Below are positions 1 to 6,002 of a DNA stretch of 6,175 bases, in pieces. How positions within the stretch are numbered: the first letter of the stretch is position 1; the number at the start of each line of letters is the position of its first letter. The notes under the pieces were generated by a model. The model did no database searches. It was not told where the DNA came from and saw nothing but the letters and a program-made list of their open reading frames with translations. Origin of the DNA: an uncultured bacterium (GTDB lineage Bacteria > Bacillota > Clostridia > Oscillospirales > Acutalibacteraceae); assembly GCA_905215105.1 (NCBI GenBank), contig CAJMOI010000121.1, forward strand, positions 1 to 6,175. The letters run 5' to 3'. Made by a program: the position numbers and the translations under genes.

Positions 1-185
1 CCCTCCCGGGCGTTTTTCCGAAACTGCTGCCAGTGACGCATTTTGAACCACTGGTCGTTTTCGATAATTCGCTTTTCCAGATTGGCTTTCCCCTGCCGGT
101 ATTGCTTCAGGATTTCCGCCGCGGCGCGAATTTCCGGGGTGCCAATGATAGGCGTAATTTCAGCGAGCATTTCTTTTTCTTTCAT
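1..185 (-). CDS. N-terminus of a phage portal-like protein (partial, runs off the window)
   Basis: Sixty-one codons are visible from ATG at 185 (minus) to the window edge, with no stop. The start is chosen because a GGGAAAGG ribosome binding site lies about 9 nt upstream; an in-frame ATG at 194 directly abuts that site and is too close. The peptide opens with an acidic/lysine-rich stretch, then a charged amphipathic segment (about residues 22-42, with YRQGKANLEKRI) and a tryptophan-rich ENDQWFKMRHW motif at residues 42-52. From memory, this 'short helix, then QW-x-K-x-RHW' layout resembles the start of portal proteins of Clostridia phages and prophages. That is family recall, not a search result, and only the first part of the protein can be seen. 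It is transcribed away from the 195-residue gene. Another conserved protein of unknown function remains possible. Confidence 0.5.
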   Translation of the reverse strand, partial: MKEKEMLAEITPIIGTPEIRAAAEILKQYRQGKANLEKRIIENDQWFKMRHWQQFRKNARE

Positions 186-201
186 CTTGGTCATCCTTTC
201 C

Positions 202-225
202 CGCCCGCTTTTCAAAACCCGGGCG
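202..225 (-). other. Leader hairpin just upstream of the partial minus-strand gene's RBS
   Basis: CGCCCG at 202-207 and CGGGCG at 220-225 are perfect inverted repeats separated by 12 nt. In the minus-strand transcript the hairpin would end a few bases before the GGGAAAGG ribosome binding site (195-202). There is no U-tract after it, so it is not a simple terminator. A TACAAT hexamer on the minus strand at 238-233 could be the -10 box of this gene, but no -35 box at proper spacing is visible. The hairpin could affect translation or RNA stability, or be incidental. Confidence 0.3.
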
Positions 226-330
226 CAGTTTCATTGTAACGAAGAAAAAAACGCCGCGCTCCCCCTGTTTTATAAAAAAGATTTCATGTAACTTTCAGAA
301 AATATTTCAAATCAACTTTGTGAAAAACAA

Positions 331-377
331 CTATATATGCATTTCTTTGTTTATGATATTATAGTAATAGATATTGT
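331..377 (+). promoter_or_regulatory. AT-rich probable promoter region for the 195-residue protein gene
   Basis: The divergent intergenic region (186-446) becomes strongly AT-rich from about 265 to 380. It contains several -10-like hexamers on the plus strand, including TATGAT (352-357), TATTAT (357-362) and TATAGT (360-365). No -35 hexamer at 16-18 nt spacing stands out, so the exact promoter is not resolved. A promoter is expected here because the upstream gene is divergent. The rest of the intergenic region holds only the leader hairpin at 202-225 and the mini-ORF at 398-409. Confidence 0.3.
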
Positions 378-384
378 TTTGACT

Positions 385-412
385 GGAGAGGATTCCCATG
401 AACTTTTGATAA
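385..412 (+). other. Three-codon mini-ORF with its own Shine-Dalgarno
   Basis: A GGAGAGG motif (385-391) is followed 6 nt later by ATG (398-400), two codons (Asn, Phe) and then two consecutive in-frame stops, TGA and TAA (407-412). It ends 34 nt before the ATG of the 195-residue gene, which has a separate ribosome binding site. Ribosomes could start and stop here, making a minimal upstream ORF, or the match may be chance in a purine-rich leader. Confidence 0.25.
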
Positions 413-446
413 CGGCAAACCCTGAAAAAGAAAAGGGGGAAGATTT

Positions 447-1034
447 ATGAAAAACAGTCGGAAAAAAATTGGTATTCTCTGCGCGGTTCTGGCCGTTATC
501 CTCATAGCTGGTCTGGCTGTCTTCTTTTGGACAAACAGCCAACCCAAACTGGAGCGTTCGGAAAAAACGGTAGTAACCGGCTACGGAAGCTGGCCGTATT
601 ATACCTTTGAAGAAGGCGTGGACAAGGCCGCAACCATCGTCTACGGAAAAGTCACCAATCGGGGCACCGTCAAGGATCATGTCATCGGTTCCGCCGGAGG
701 TGAGGAGCTGAAAGAATACTATCAGGAAGTTTCTGTGGAACCCATTACCCTGATTAAGGGCAGCACCGGGTGGACCGGAAAAATTACCTATCTGGATTTT
801 GATGTGGAAACCGACACTCATATTTACGATACGGAAGGCCTTGACCCGCTGAAAGTGGGAAAAGAATACGTCCTGATTCTCAGTGACAGGGGCGCTCCTC
901 TTTCCCCAATCATGGTCATTCCTGTGGAAAACGGAAAGCTCACCTCCAGTTTTCTGCCGGAAGAAATAGAAGACAGCCAAAAAGAAATGGACGTAGCGGA
1001 ATATCTCGACCTGTTGAAAGAAGCCGCTCAATAA
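447..1034 (+). CDS. Membrane-anchored extracytoplasmic protein of unknown function (195 aa)
   Basis: The ATG at 447 has a strong AAAAGGGGGA ribosome binding site about 6 nt upstream. The product starts with a short basic stretch (KNSRKK, residues 2-7), followed by one hydrophobic segment at about residues 8-28. There is no lipobox cysteine and no clear AxA cleavage site, so an uncleaved signal anchor with the bulk outside the cytoplasm is the simplest reading. The exported part has a beta-rich pattern: 'A-T-I-V-Y-G-K-V' at 62-69, 'V-S-V-E-P-I-T-L-I-K-G' at 95-105, and 'L-K-V-G-K-E-Y-V-L-I-L' at 135-145. The pattern of a surface-exposed 'xVxGKV...LKG...G..YvLfL' domain recurs in many small Firmicutes exported proteins of unknown role (family recall). 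The tail (about 170-195) is acidic and probably helical. No catalytic motif is visible. It stands alone as a single-gene unit, convergent with ileS and closed by its own terminator. I do not assign a function. Confidence 0.88.
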   Translation: MKNSRKKIGILCAVLAVILIAGLAVFFWTNSQPKLERSEKTVVTGYGSWPYYTFEEGVDKAATIVYGKVTNRGTVKDHVIGSAGGEELKEYYQEVSVEPITLIKGSTGWTGKITYLDFDVETDTHIYDTEGLDPLKVGKEYVLILSDRGAPLSPIMVIPVENGKLTSSFLPEEIEDSQKEMDVAEYLDLLKEAAQ

Positions 1035-1054
1035 ATTTGATTTTGAAAAAGAAG

Positions 1055-1091
1055 GGAACCCCCTTTGCCGGTTGGCAAAGGGGGTTCCTTT
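1055..1091 (+). terminator. Strong intrinsic terminator, probably bidirectional
   Basis: A perfect 15-bp stem (1055-1069 with 1074-1088) encloses a 4-nt loop (GGTT) and starts 20 nt after the stop of the 195-residue gene. On the plus strand it is followed by a short TTTAT tail. On the minus strand the bases after the stem read CTTCTTTTTC, so it could also stop transcripts coming from ileS. The convergent gene arrangement fits that double role. Confidence 0.9.
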
Positions 1092-1162
1092 ATGAAAAAT
1101 ATCTGTTTCTCTGCTTACTTTCTTTATGGTTCCAGATTTTCTTCCCGGAACAGCGGAGAGGA

Positions 1163-1200
1163 GAAAAACTGAGGCCTTTTGCCCACCGGCAAAAAGCCTC
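1163..1200 (-). terminator. Intrinsic terminator of ileS
   Basis: Bases 1171-1183 pair with 1188-1200 around a 4-nt loop. In the minus-strand RNA all 13 pairs form, including one G-U; on the plus strand the same position is a C/A mismatch. The minus-strand stem is followed by AGTTTTTCTC. It begins 13 nt past the ileS stop codon. Orientation, pairing and U-tract all point to it terminating ileS, with the hairpin at 1055-1088 as a possible back-up. Confidence 0.88.
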
Positions 1201-1213
1201 GTTTTTCATTTCA

Positions 1214-4200
1214 TTATTTAACGACTTCTACGCCAATCACAGCGTTTTCACCATTGATGTCCCATTCGGCAACGGTACCAGCAGGCTCGCCTGCGGTGAT
1301 GCTGTCTGCCAGGGTATCATGGCTGATCTCGTCCTTATGGGCTTCTACGATGGTCATGAGCTTGTCGCCGGCCTTGATGGTCACGTTGATGTGGTCCAGA
1401 ACGTCAAAGTCCGCGTCGCGGCGCATGGACTGGATCTTGCTGATGACCTCGCGGACAAAGCCTTCCTCGATCAGTTCGGGAGTCAGGCGGGTATCCAGAA
1501 CCACGGTGACACCGCGGTCGGTGATGGAGGCAAAGCCCTCCATCTGAGAGGTCTCAATGAGCAGCTCTTCCTCGGTGAGAGAGGTCTCGCCAGTGGACAG
1601 GGTGATGGTCAGCTTGCCGGTCTCGTCCAGCTCCTGCTTGGCCTTGCTGCCGTCCAGCTCTGCCAGTGCGGTGCGCACTTCGTTGATCTGCTTGCCGAAC
1701 TTCTTGCCCAACAGCTTCAGCTGAGGCTTAAAGGTGTAGTTCGTGAACTTGGAAGCATCATTCACAAAATGCAGCTCCTTCACGTTCAGCTCCTCGGCAA
1801 TAACCTGCTGGAACAGCGGGTCGGACTCAAACTCTGCCCGAACAAACATCTGGGCGAGAGGCTGACGGTTCTTCAGGTTGGCCTCGTTACGGGCGGCACG
1901 GCCCAGCGCCACGATCTGCAGCACCTGCTCCATCTGGCGCTCCAACTCGGGGTCAATGGCGCTCTCGTCACACACCGGATAATCGCACAGGTGCACGCTT
2001 TCGGGGGCGTTCTTGTCCAGATTGCGCACCAGGTTCTGATAAATATCCTCGGTCATGAAGGGGATCATGGGGGCGGCAGCCTTGGCCGTGGTGACCAGCG
2101 CGGTATACAGGGTCTTGTAGGCGTTGACCTTGTCCTGGGTCAGCTCTTTACCCCAGAAACGCTGGCGGCTGCGGCGCACATACCAGTTGCTCATGTCATC
2201 CACAAAGTCCTGCAAAGCGCGGGCAGCCTCGGGGATGCGGTAGTTTTCCAGGTTGGTATCCATCTCCCGCACCATGGTGTTCAGCTTGGAAAGCAGCCAC
2301 TTGTCCATGACAGAAAGGGTGTCTTTCTTCCACTCGTACTGGTTGGGGTCGAATTTATCAATATTGGCATACAGCACATAGAACGCATAGGTGTTCCACA
2401 GGGTGGAGAGCAGCTTCCGCTGGCCTTCGCGCACGGCCTTGCCGGAGAAGCGCTTGGGAATCCACGGAGCGGAGCTGGTATAGAAGTACCAGCGGATGGC
2501 GTCTGCGCCATAGGTAGCCAGTGCCTCAAAGGGGTCAACCGCGTTGCCCTTGGACTTGGACATCTTCTGGCCGTTTTCGTCCTGCACATGGCCCAGCACG
2601 ATGACGTTCTTAAAGGGAGCCTTGTTGAAGATCAAAGTGGAGATGGCCAGCAGGGAGTAGAACCAGCCGCGGGTCTGGTCAACGGCTTCGGAGATGAAGT
2701 CGGCGGGGAATTGCTCCTCGAACAGCTCTTTATTCTCAAAGGGATAATGATGCTGGGCGAAGGGCATGGAGCCGGAGTCGAACCAGCAGTCGATAACCTC
2801 GGGGACGCGCTTCATCTGCTTGCCGCAGTGGGGGCAGGTGATGGTCACGGCGTCGATGAAGGGGCGGTGCAGCTCGATGTCGTCGGGGCAGTTGGGGGAC
2901 ATGGATTTCAGTTCCTCAATGCTGCCGATGGCGTGACGGTGTCCGCATTCGCACTCCCAGATGTTCAGCGGGGTGCCCCAGTAACGGTTACGGCTGATGC
3001 CCCAATCCTGGACATTTTCAAGCCAGTCGCCGAAACGGCCCTTGCCGATGGTCTCGGGAATCCAGTTGATGGTGTTGTTGTTGCGGATCAGGTCCTCTTT
3101 TACGTCGGTCATGCGGATGAACCAGCTGTCGCGGGCGTAATAGATGAGGGGGGTATCGCAGCGCCAGCAGTGGGGATAGCTGTGGGTGAACTGGGGCGCA
3201 GAGAACAGCAGGCCGCGGCTTTCCAGATTCTTCAGCACTTCCTTGTCGGCGTCCTTGCAGAACACGCCGGGCCACTCGGTTTCCTTGGTCATTTCGCCCT
3301 TGGCGTCCACCAGCTGGACAAAGGGCAGACCGTATTTCCGGCCCACGTTGGCGTCGTCCTCACCAAAGGCGGGAGCAATGTGAACCACGCCGGTACCGTC
3401 GGTCAAAGTGACGTACTCGTCACAGGTGACATACCAGCACTTTTCCTTGGGTTCCACATAATGGAACAGGGGTTCGTACTCTTTATATTCCAGATCTTTA
3501 CCTACATAGGTTTCCAGAACGGTGTAGGTGCCTTCGCCCAATACGGTATCGCACAGGGCATGAGCCAGATAGTATACCTGGCCGTCCTCGTTCATCTTGA
3601 CCTTGACATACTCTTCCACGGGGTTAACGCACAGCGCCACGTTGGAGGGCAGGGTCCAGGGGGTGGTGGTCCATGCCAGGAAAGCGGCATCCTCGCCCTT
3701 CACGCGGAAACGGGCAATCGCGGAGCGCTCTTTTACGTCCTTATAGCCCTGAGCAACTTCGTGGCTGGACAGGGGAGTTCCGCAGCGGGGGCAGTAAGGA
3801 ACAATTTTAAAGCCCTTATACAGCAGGCCCTTTTCCCAGATCTGCTTCAGTGCCCACCACTCAGACTCGATAAACTCGTTGTGATAAGTGACATAGGGGT
3901 TATCCATGTCAGCCCAGAAACCGACGGTACCGGAGAAATCCTCCCACATGCCCTTATATTTCCACACGCTCTCTTTGCAGCGGTCGATAAAGGGCTCCAG
4001 GCCGTATTCCTCGATCTGCTCTTTACCGTCCAGACCCAGCAGTTTTTCCACTTCCAGCTCTACGGGCAGGCCGTGGGTGTCCCAACCGGCCTTACGGGGC
4101 ACGTCATAGCCCTTCATGGTGCGATAGCGGGGAATCATGTCCTTGATGGCACGGGTCTCCACATGGCCGATGTGGGGCTTGCCGTTGGCCGTGGGCGGTC

Positions 4201-4336
4201 CGTCATAAAAAGTGTAATTGGGGCAATCCCGGCGCATCTCCATGCTCTTTTCAAAGATGTGTTCCTGGCGCCAGAATTCCTCCACCTGCTTTTCGCGTTC
4301 CACAAAGTTCAGATTTGTGGATACCTTGTTGTACAT
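1214..4336 (-). CDS. ileS: Isoleucyl-tRNA synthetase, type 2 (IleS2-like), 1040 aa
   Basis: This cytoplasmic class I aminoacyl-tRNA synthetase charges tRNA-Ile with isoleucine using ATP and hydrolyses mischarged Val-tRNA-Ile. The catalytic HIGH motif is at residues 55-58 (within ANGKPHIGH) and KMSKS at 591-595. The CP1 editing domain lies between them, with its threonine-rich TTTPWTLPSN at 223-232 and GTGVVHIAPAFGEDD at 314-328. Cysteine pairs at 182/185 with 390/393, and 462/464 with 501/504, fit two structural zinc sites like those of Thermus-type IleRS. The anticodon-binding helical domain follows (about 650-830). A long C-terminal extension (about 830-1040) lacks the C-terminal zinc finger of type 1 bacterial enzymes: there is no cysteine after residue 789. 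Length and layout therefore point to type 2, a class known for low mupirocin sensitivity. The ATG at 4336 is supported by AAAGGAGG 7 nt upstream. The frame stays open further upstream through the T-box leader, but that is not coding. A T-box riboswitch controls expression. Confidence 0.98.
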   Translation of the reverse strand: MYNKVSTNLNFVEREKQVEEFWRQEHIFEKSMEMRRDCPNYTFYDGPPTANGKPHIGHVETRAIKDMIPRYRTMKGYDVPRKAGWDTHGLPVELEVEKLLGLDGKEQIEEYGLEPFIDRCKESVWKYKGMWEDFSGTVGFWADMDNPYVTYHNEFIESEWWALKQIWEKGLLYKGFKIVPYCPRCGTPLSSHEVAQGYKDVKERSAIARFRVKGEDAAFLAWTTTPWTLPSNVALCVNPVEEYVKVKMNEDGQVYYLAHALCDTVLGEGTYTVLETYVGKDLEYKEYEPLFHYVEPKEKCWYVTCDEYVTLTDGTGVVHIAPAFGEDDANVGRKYGLPFVQLVDAKGEMTKETEWPGVFCKDADKEVLKNLESRGLLFSAPQFTHSYPHCWRCDTPLIYYARDSWFIRMTDVKEDLIRNNNTINWIPETIGKGRFGDWLENVQDWGISRNRYWGTPLNIWECECGHRHAIGSIEELKSMSPNCPDDIELHRPFIDAVTITCPHCGKQMKRVPEVIDCWFDSGSMPFAQHHYPFENKELFEEQFPADFISEAVDQTRGWFYSLLAISTLIFNKAPFKNVIVLGHVQDENGQKMSKSKGNAVDPFEALATYGADAIRWYFYTSSAPWIPKRFSGKAVREGQRKLLSTLWNTYAFYVLYANIDKFDPNQYEWKKDTLSVMDKWLLSKLNTMVREMDTNLENYRIPEAARALQDFVDDMSNWYVRRSRQRFWGKELTQDKVNAYKTLYTALVTTAKAAAPMIPFMTEDIYQNLVRNLDKNAPESVHLCDYPVCDESAIDPELERQMEQVLQIVALGRAARNEANLKNRQPLAQMFVRAEFESDPLFQQVIAEELNVKELHFVNDASKFTNYTFKPQLKLLGKKFGKQINEVRTALAELDGSKAKQELDETGKLTITLSTGETSLTEEELLIETSQMEGFASITDRGVTVVLDTRLTPELIEEGFVREVISKIQSMRRDADFDVLDHINVTIKAGDKLMTIVEAHKDEISHDTLADSITAGEPAGTVAEWDINGENAVIGVEVVK

Positions 4337-4343
4337 GGTGTTT

Positions 4344-4351
4344 CCTCCTTT
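4344..4351 (-). promoter_or_regulatory. ileS ribosome binding site
   Basis: The minus strand reads AAAGGAGG, a near-perfect Shine-Dalgarno, with 7 nt to the ATG at 4336. It lies downstream of the T-box terminator, so it is transcribed only on read-through. It fixes the ileS start against the open in-frame extension upstream. Confidence 0.93.
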
Positions 4352-4380
4352 GAATTCATCCTGTAACAGCCGCGAGGCAA

Positions 4381-4418
4381 ATAAAAAAGCCTTCATCCTG
4401 CAAAACAGGACGAAGGCT
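4381..4418 (-). terminator. T-box regulated intrinsic terminator
   Basis: On the minus strand, 4418-4406 pairs with 4400-4388 over 13 bp (one G-U) around a 5-nt loop, followed by TTTTTAT. Its 5' arm is shared with the T-box antiterminator, so uncharged tRNA-Ile should prevent it forming. It ends about 45 nt before the ileS start codon. Confidence 0.93.
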
Positions 4419-4633
4419 GTGACTTCGCTGTACCACCTATTTTCGCGGCATACCATCATATGCGCTCCCGATAACGGCGGGAATCCGACAGAACCTACTG
4501 AGAAAATCCGTTCAGCCTGCGACTGATAGAGTGATCTTCCGTCAGGGCCCGATGGCGCCGGGCTTGCACTGTCCCCGGCTCGCTGGAGCACTGGCTCCCT
4601 GCGTACTGTCTCCGTCAACGTCTTTTTCCATAT
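4381..4633 (-). promoter_or_regulatory. T-box riboswitch (tRNA-Ile responsive) leader of ileS
   Basis: The leader senses uncharged tRNA-Ile and controls read-through into ileS. The conserved T-box core is on the minus strand at 4439-4426 (TAGGTGGTACAGCG). Its UGGU bulge (4435-4432) can pair with the ACCA end of a tRNA with discriminator A, as expected for tRNA-Ile. Stem I shows CAGGG pairing with CCCTG, an AGUA/GAA pair of elements typical of the loop E motif, and the specifier context GGAAG-AUC-A, with the AUC isoleucine codon at 4535-4533. A stem III-like hairpin, GCATA/TATGC, is at 4463-4448. The antiterminator would pair AGG (4438-4436) with CCU (4409-4407) and GCG (4428-4426) with CGU (4412-4410). 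That uses the 5' half of the terminator stem, so the two folds exclude each other. The right boundary is the start site inferred from the promoter. Confidence 0.95.
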
Positions 4634-4639
4634 GGATAT

Positions 4640-4668
4640 ATGGTATCCCATCCGGGGCAAAAAGTCAA
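4640..4668 (-). promoter_or_regulatory. Sigma-A-type promoter of the ileS T-box leader
   Basis: On the minus strand TTGACT (4668-4663) is separated by exactly 17 nt from TACCAT (4645-4640). The -35 matches the consensus in five of six positions, while the -10 is weaker. The predicted start is near 4633, just before stem I of the T-box, which is where it is expected. Confidence 0.75.
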
Positions 4669-4725
4669 GGGCAGAAGGGCGAAATTTCCCATGATTCCGG
4701 CACAAAAATGATGCAGGAAGCAAAT

Positions 4726-5682
4726 TTAAACGGGGAAGAAGGCTTCACACAGCCGGATAATCTCTTCTTTTTTTGCCAGCACTTTCAGCCAGTCTTCGGG
4801 AATCGATTCTGCTCCATAGAGGATCCCGGCCAGCCCGCCGGCGACAGCGGCCACTGTGTCGGTGTCAGAACCCAAATTGACGGCTTTCAGGACACATTGA
4901 CTGTAGGAGTCTGTCGTGAGCAAGCACCACAAAGCCGCTTGAAGGGTATCCACCACATATCCGCTGCTTTTGATGGCTTCTTCCGGCAAAGCTGCCAGCG
5001 CTTCTGCATTTACAAAATCGAACTCAGGTAACCAGGGAGAAAATTCTTCCTGCTCGCCATACCAGCGATCTTTTGTCAAAGCGGCATGACTGATGGCTTC
5101 TGTCATGGTTTTTCCGTTCATCAGCTCGTTTGCCAGATCACAGTACAGCCCACAGGCCATCTGGCTGATTTCGTGGCCATGGGTCAGCCGGGAAAGGTTG
5201 TGAATCAGCGTAAAAGCTTCTGGTTTCTCCATACAGGCCGACCCGTATTCCCGGCGAAGATAAAAGATAGCGGGCAAAATCCGCATCAGGGAGCCGTTTC
5301 CATTGTCCCGTACATCGGTGCCGCCGCACTGCAATGCGGAAACTCCGGAGCTGTACATCCGCAGTGCGTGGAGGGTGGTCCCCCCGATATCAAAGAGCTT
5401 CCCGTAAGGCGTCATATAGCCTTCGTCTACCCAGCGACAAAAACGGTCCATCATGTCGTCGTAATCCACACCTTTTGTCAGGCTTTCCAGCGTACACAGC
5501 GCCATGGTGGTGTCGTCCGACCAGCTGCCGGCGGGCTGATTGTGGGTCCCATATGCCCGCATCCCGGTAACAGGGTTCTGTTTCAGCACTTCACGGCTGC
5601 GGAATTCCACCGGTACACCCAGCGCATCTCCCACAGCCAATCCCAGCATTCCGTCCTGCATTTGTTTCCGAAGCAACTCCAT
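4726..5682 (-). CDS. ADP-ribosylglycohydrolase family protein (ARH/DraG fold), 318 aa
   Basis: This family removes ADP-ribose from modified proteins or small molecules using two metal ions (usually Mg) in an all-helical fold; the protein is probably cytoplasmic because no signal or membrane segment is seen. The N-terminal GLAVGDALGVPVEF is at residues 14-27. The first metal motif SWSDDTTM is at 53-60, with D56 and D57 and adjacent T58. Further family segments are DIGGTTLHAL (98-107), NGNGSLMRILPA (127-138) and LTHGHE (166-171). The second metal motif GSDTDT is at 271-276, with D273, D275 and T276. The metal-binding residues look intact, so an active enzyme is expected. The ATG at 5682 is chosen because AAAAGGGG lies 8 nt upstream and the product then begins directly before the family domain. 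Earlier in-frame Mets (to 5748) would overlap the upstream gene and lack a good ribosome binding site. The substrate cannot be told from sequence; no ADP-ribosyltransferase partner is visible. It lies 19 nt after the 70-residue gene, probably in one operon. Confidence 0.95.
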   Translation of the reverse strand: MELLRKQMQDGMLGLAVGDALGVPVEFRSREVLKQNPVTGMRAYGTHNQPAGSWSDDTTMALCTLESLTKGVDYDDMMDRFCRWVDEGYMTPYGKLFDIGGTTLHALRMYSSGVSALQCGGTDVRDNGNGSLMRILPAIFYLRREYGSACMEKPEAFTLIHNLSRLTHGHEISQMACGLYCDLANELMNGKTMTEAISHAALTKDRWYGEQEEFSPWLPEFDFVNAEALAALPEEAIKSSGYVVDTLQAALWCLLTTDSYSQCVLKAVNLGSDTDTVAAVAGGLAGILYGAESIPEDWLKVLAKKEEIIRLCEAFFPV

Positions 5683-5701
5683 ACCCAATACCCCTTTTCT
5701 T

Positions 5702-5914
5702 TTATTTTTCCGGCGGTTCATATCCATAAGAGCGATAAAAATCCGCAATTTCTCCCGGCGTCCGAGCCGCTACCGCCTGTAAGAGCTTTTTCGTTTTAGG
5801 GTCGCGGAAGCCGATCACCCCTTCGCCGGTGCAGATGCTTTTTTCAATGACGATATCTTCTCTGCCAAGTCCCGGCGGCGGCGCGAGAATCGCCTGCTTT
5901 TTCTTTCCAAACAT
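5702..5914 (-). CDS. Small conserved-looking protein of unknown function (70 aa)
   Basis: The ATG at 5914 has a strong GGGGAGG ribosome binding site with 8 nt spacing; an in-frame GTG at 5920-5922 overlaps that site and is rejected as the start. The product begins with a basic patch (GKKK, residues 3-6) and a proline-rich stretch (about 11-15). It continues with a probable strand segment carrying the only cysteine (SICTGE, 26-31), a likely strand-turn-strand (VIGFRDPKTKKLLQAV, 33-48) and a helix ending in a tyrosine-rich tail (about 52-65). It has no signal peptide or membrane segment. I recall similar short proteins in Oscillospiraceae-type genomes without a known role. It is the first gene of a likely two-gene operon with the ADP-ribosylglycohydrolase, driven by the promoter at 5968-5996. 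No function is assigned. Confidence 0.85.
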   Translation of the reverse strand: MFGKKKQAILAPPPGLGREDIVIEKSICTGEGVIGFRDPKTKKLLQAVAARTPGEIADFYRSYGYEPPEK

Positions 5915-5967
5915 GAAAAGCACCTCCCCACTCTCTATGGATTTATGAACAACTCCGTTATAATTTC

Positions 5968-5996
5968 AGTTTACCATACCGTCACCAAGAAAACAA
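5968..5996 (-). promoter_or_regulatory. Probable extended -10 promoter of the 70-aa / ADP-ribosylglycohydrolase operon
   Basis: On the minus strand TTGTTT (5996-5991) is followed after exactly 17 nt by TAAACT (5973-5968), with TG one base before the -10 (TGGTAAACT), forming an extended -10. The expected start near 5961 gives a leader of about 45 nt. It lies between the terminator of the preceding gene and this operon, as a promoter should. A nearby TATAAC (5962-5957) is an alternative -10 without a well-spaced -35. Confidence 0.6.
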
Positions 5997-6002
5997 GAGC
6001 AC

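Noticed and set aside
33..291. Two short plus-strand open frames opposite the portal-like fragment
   Set aside because: They lack ribosome binding sites and read as Phe/Pro/Arg-rich shadows; one crosses the intergenic region.
351..1031. 226-codon minus-strand open frame over the 195-aa gene
   Set aside because: It covers the promoter and leader of the plus-strand gene. The plus-strand gene has a strong RBS, a typical anchor segment and a terminator just after its stop.
1037..4366. Very long open frame (about 1109 codons) on the plus strand opposite ileS
   Set aside because: It has no ribosome binding site at its start, begins inside the terminator region, and its translation is a low-complexity His/Leu/Val/Gly-rich product typical of the antisense of a biased gene. 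ileS on the other strand has every family motif.
4681..4690. GAAATTTC palindrome as an operator or terminator
   Set aside because: It is only 8 nt, AT-rich, has no U-tract and lies upstream of the -35 box; chance is likely.
4337..4723. In-frame extension of ileS upstream of 4336
   Set aside because: The stretch is the T-box leader and promoter. The family-typical start with a perfect RBS is at 4336, and the extension has no similarity to the IleRS N-terminus.
5683..5748. Earlier Met starts for the hydrolase
   Set aside because: They overlap the end of the 70-aa gene, add a basic tail not typical of the family, and are less well supported than ATG 5682 with AAAAGGGG at 8 nt.
5086..5799. 237-codon plus-strand open frame opposite the hydrolase and 70-aa genes
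   Set aside because: It is antisense to a gene with full ADP-ribosylglycohydrolase motifs, crosses an intergenic junction and has no RBS.
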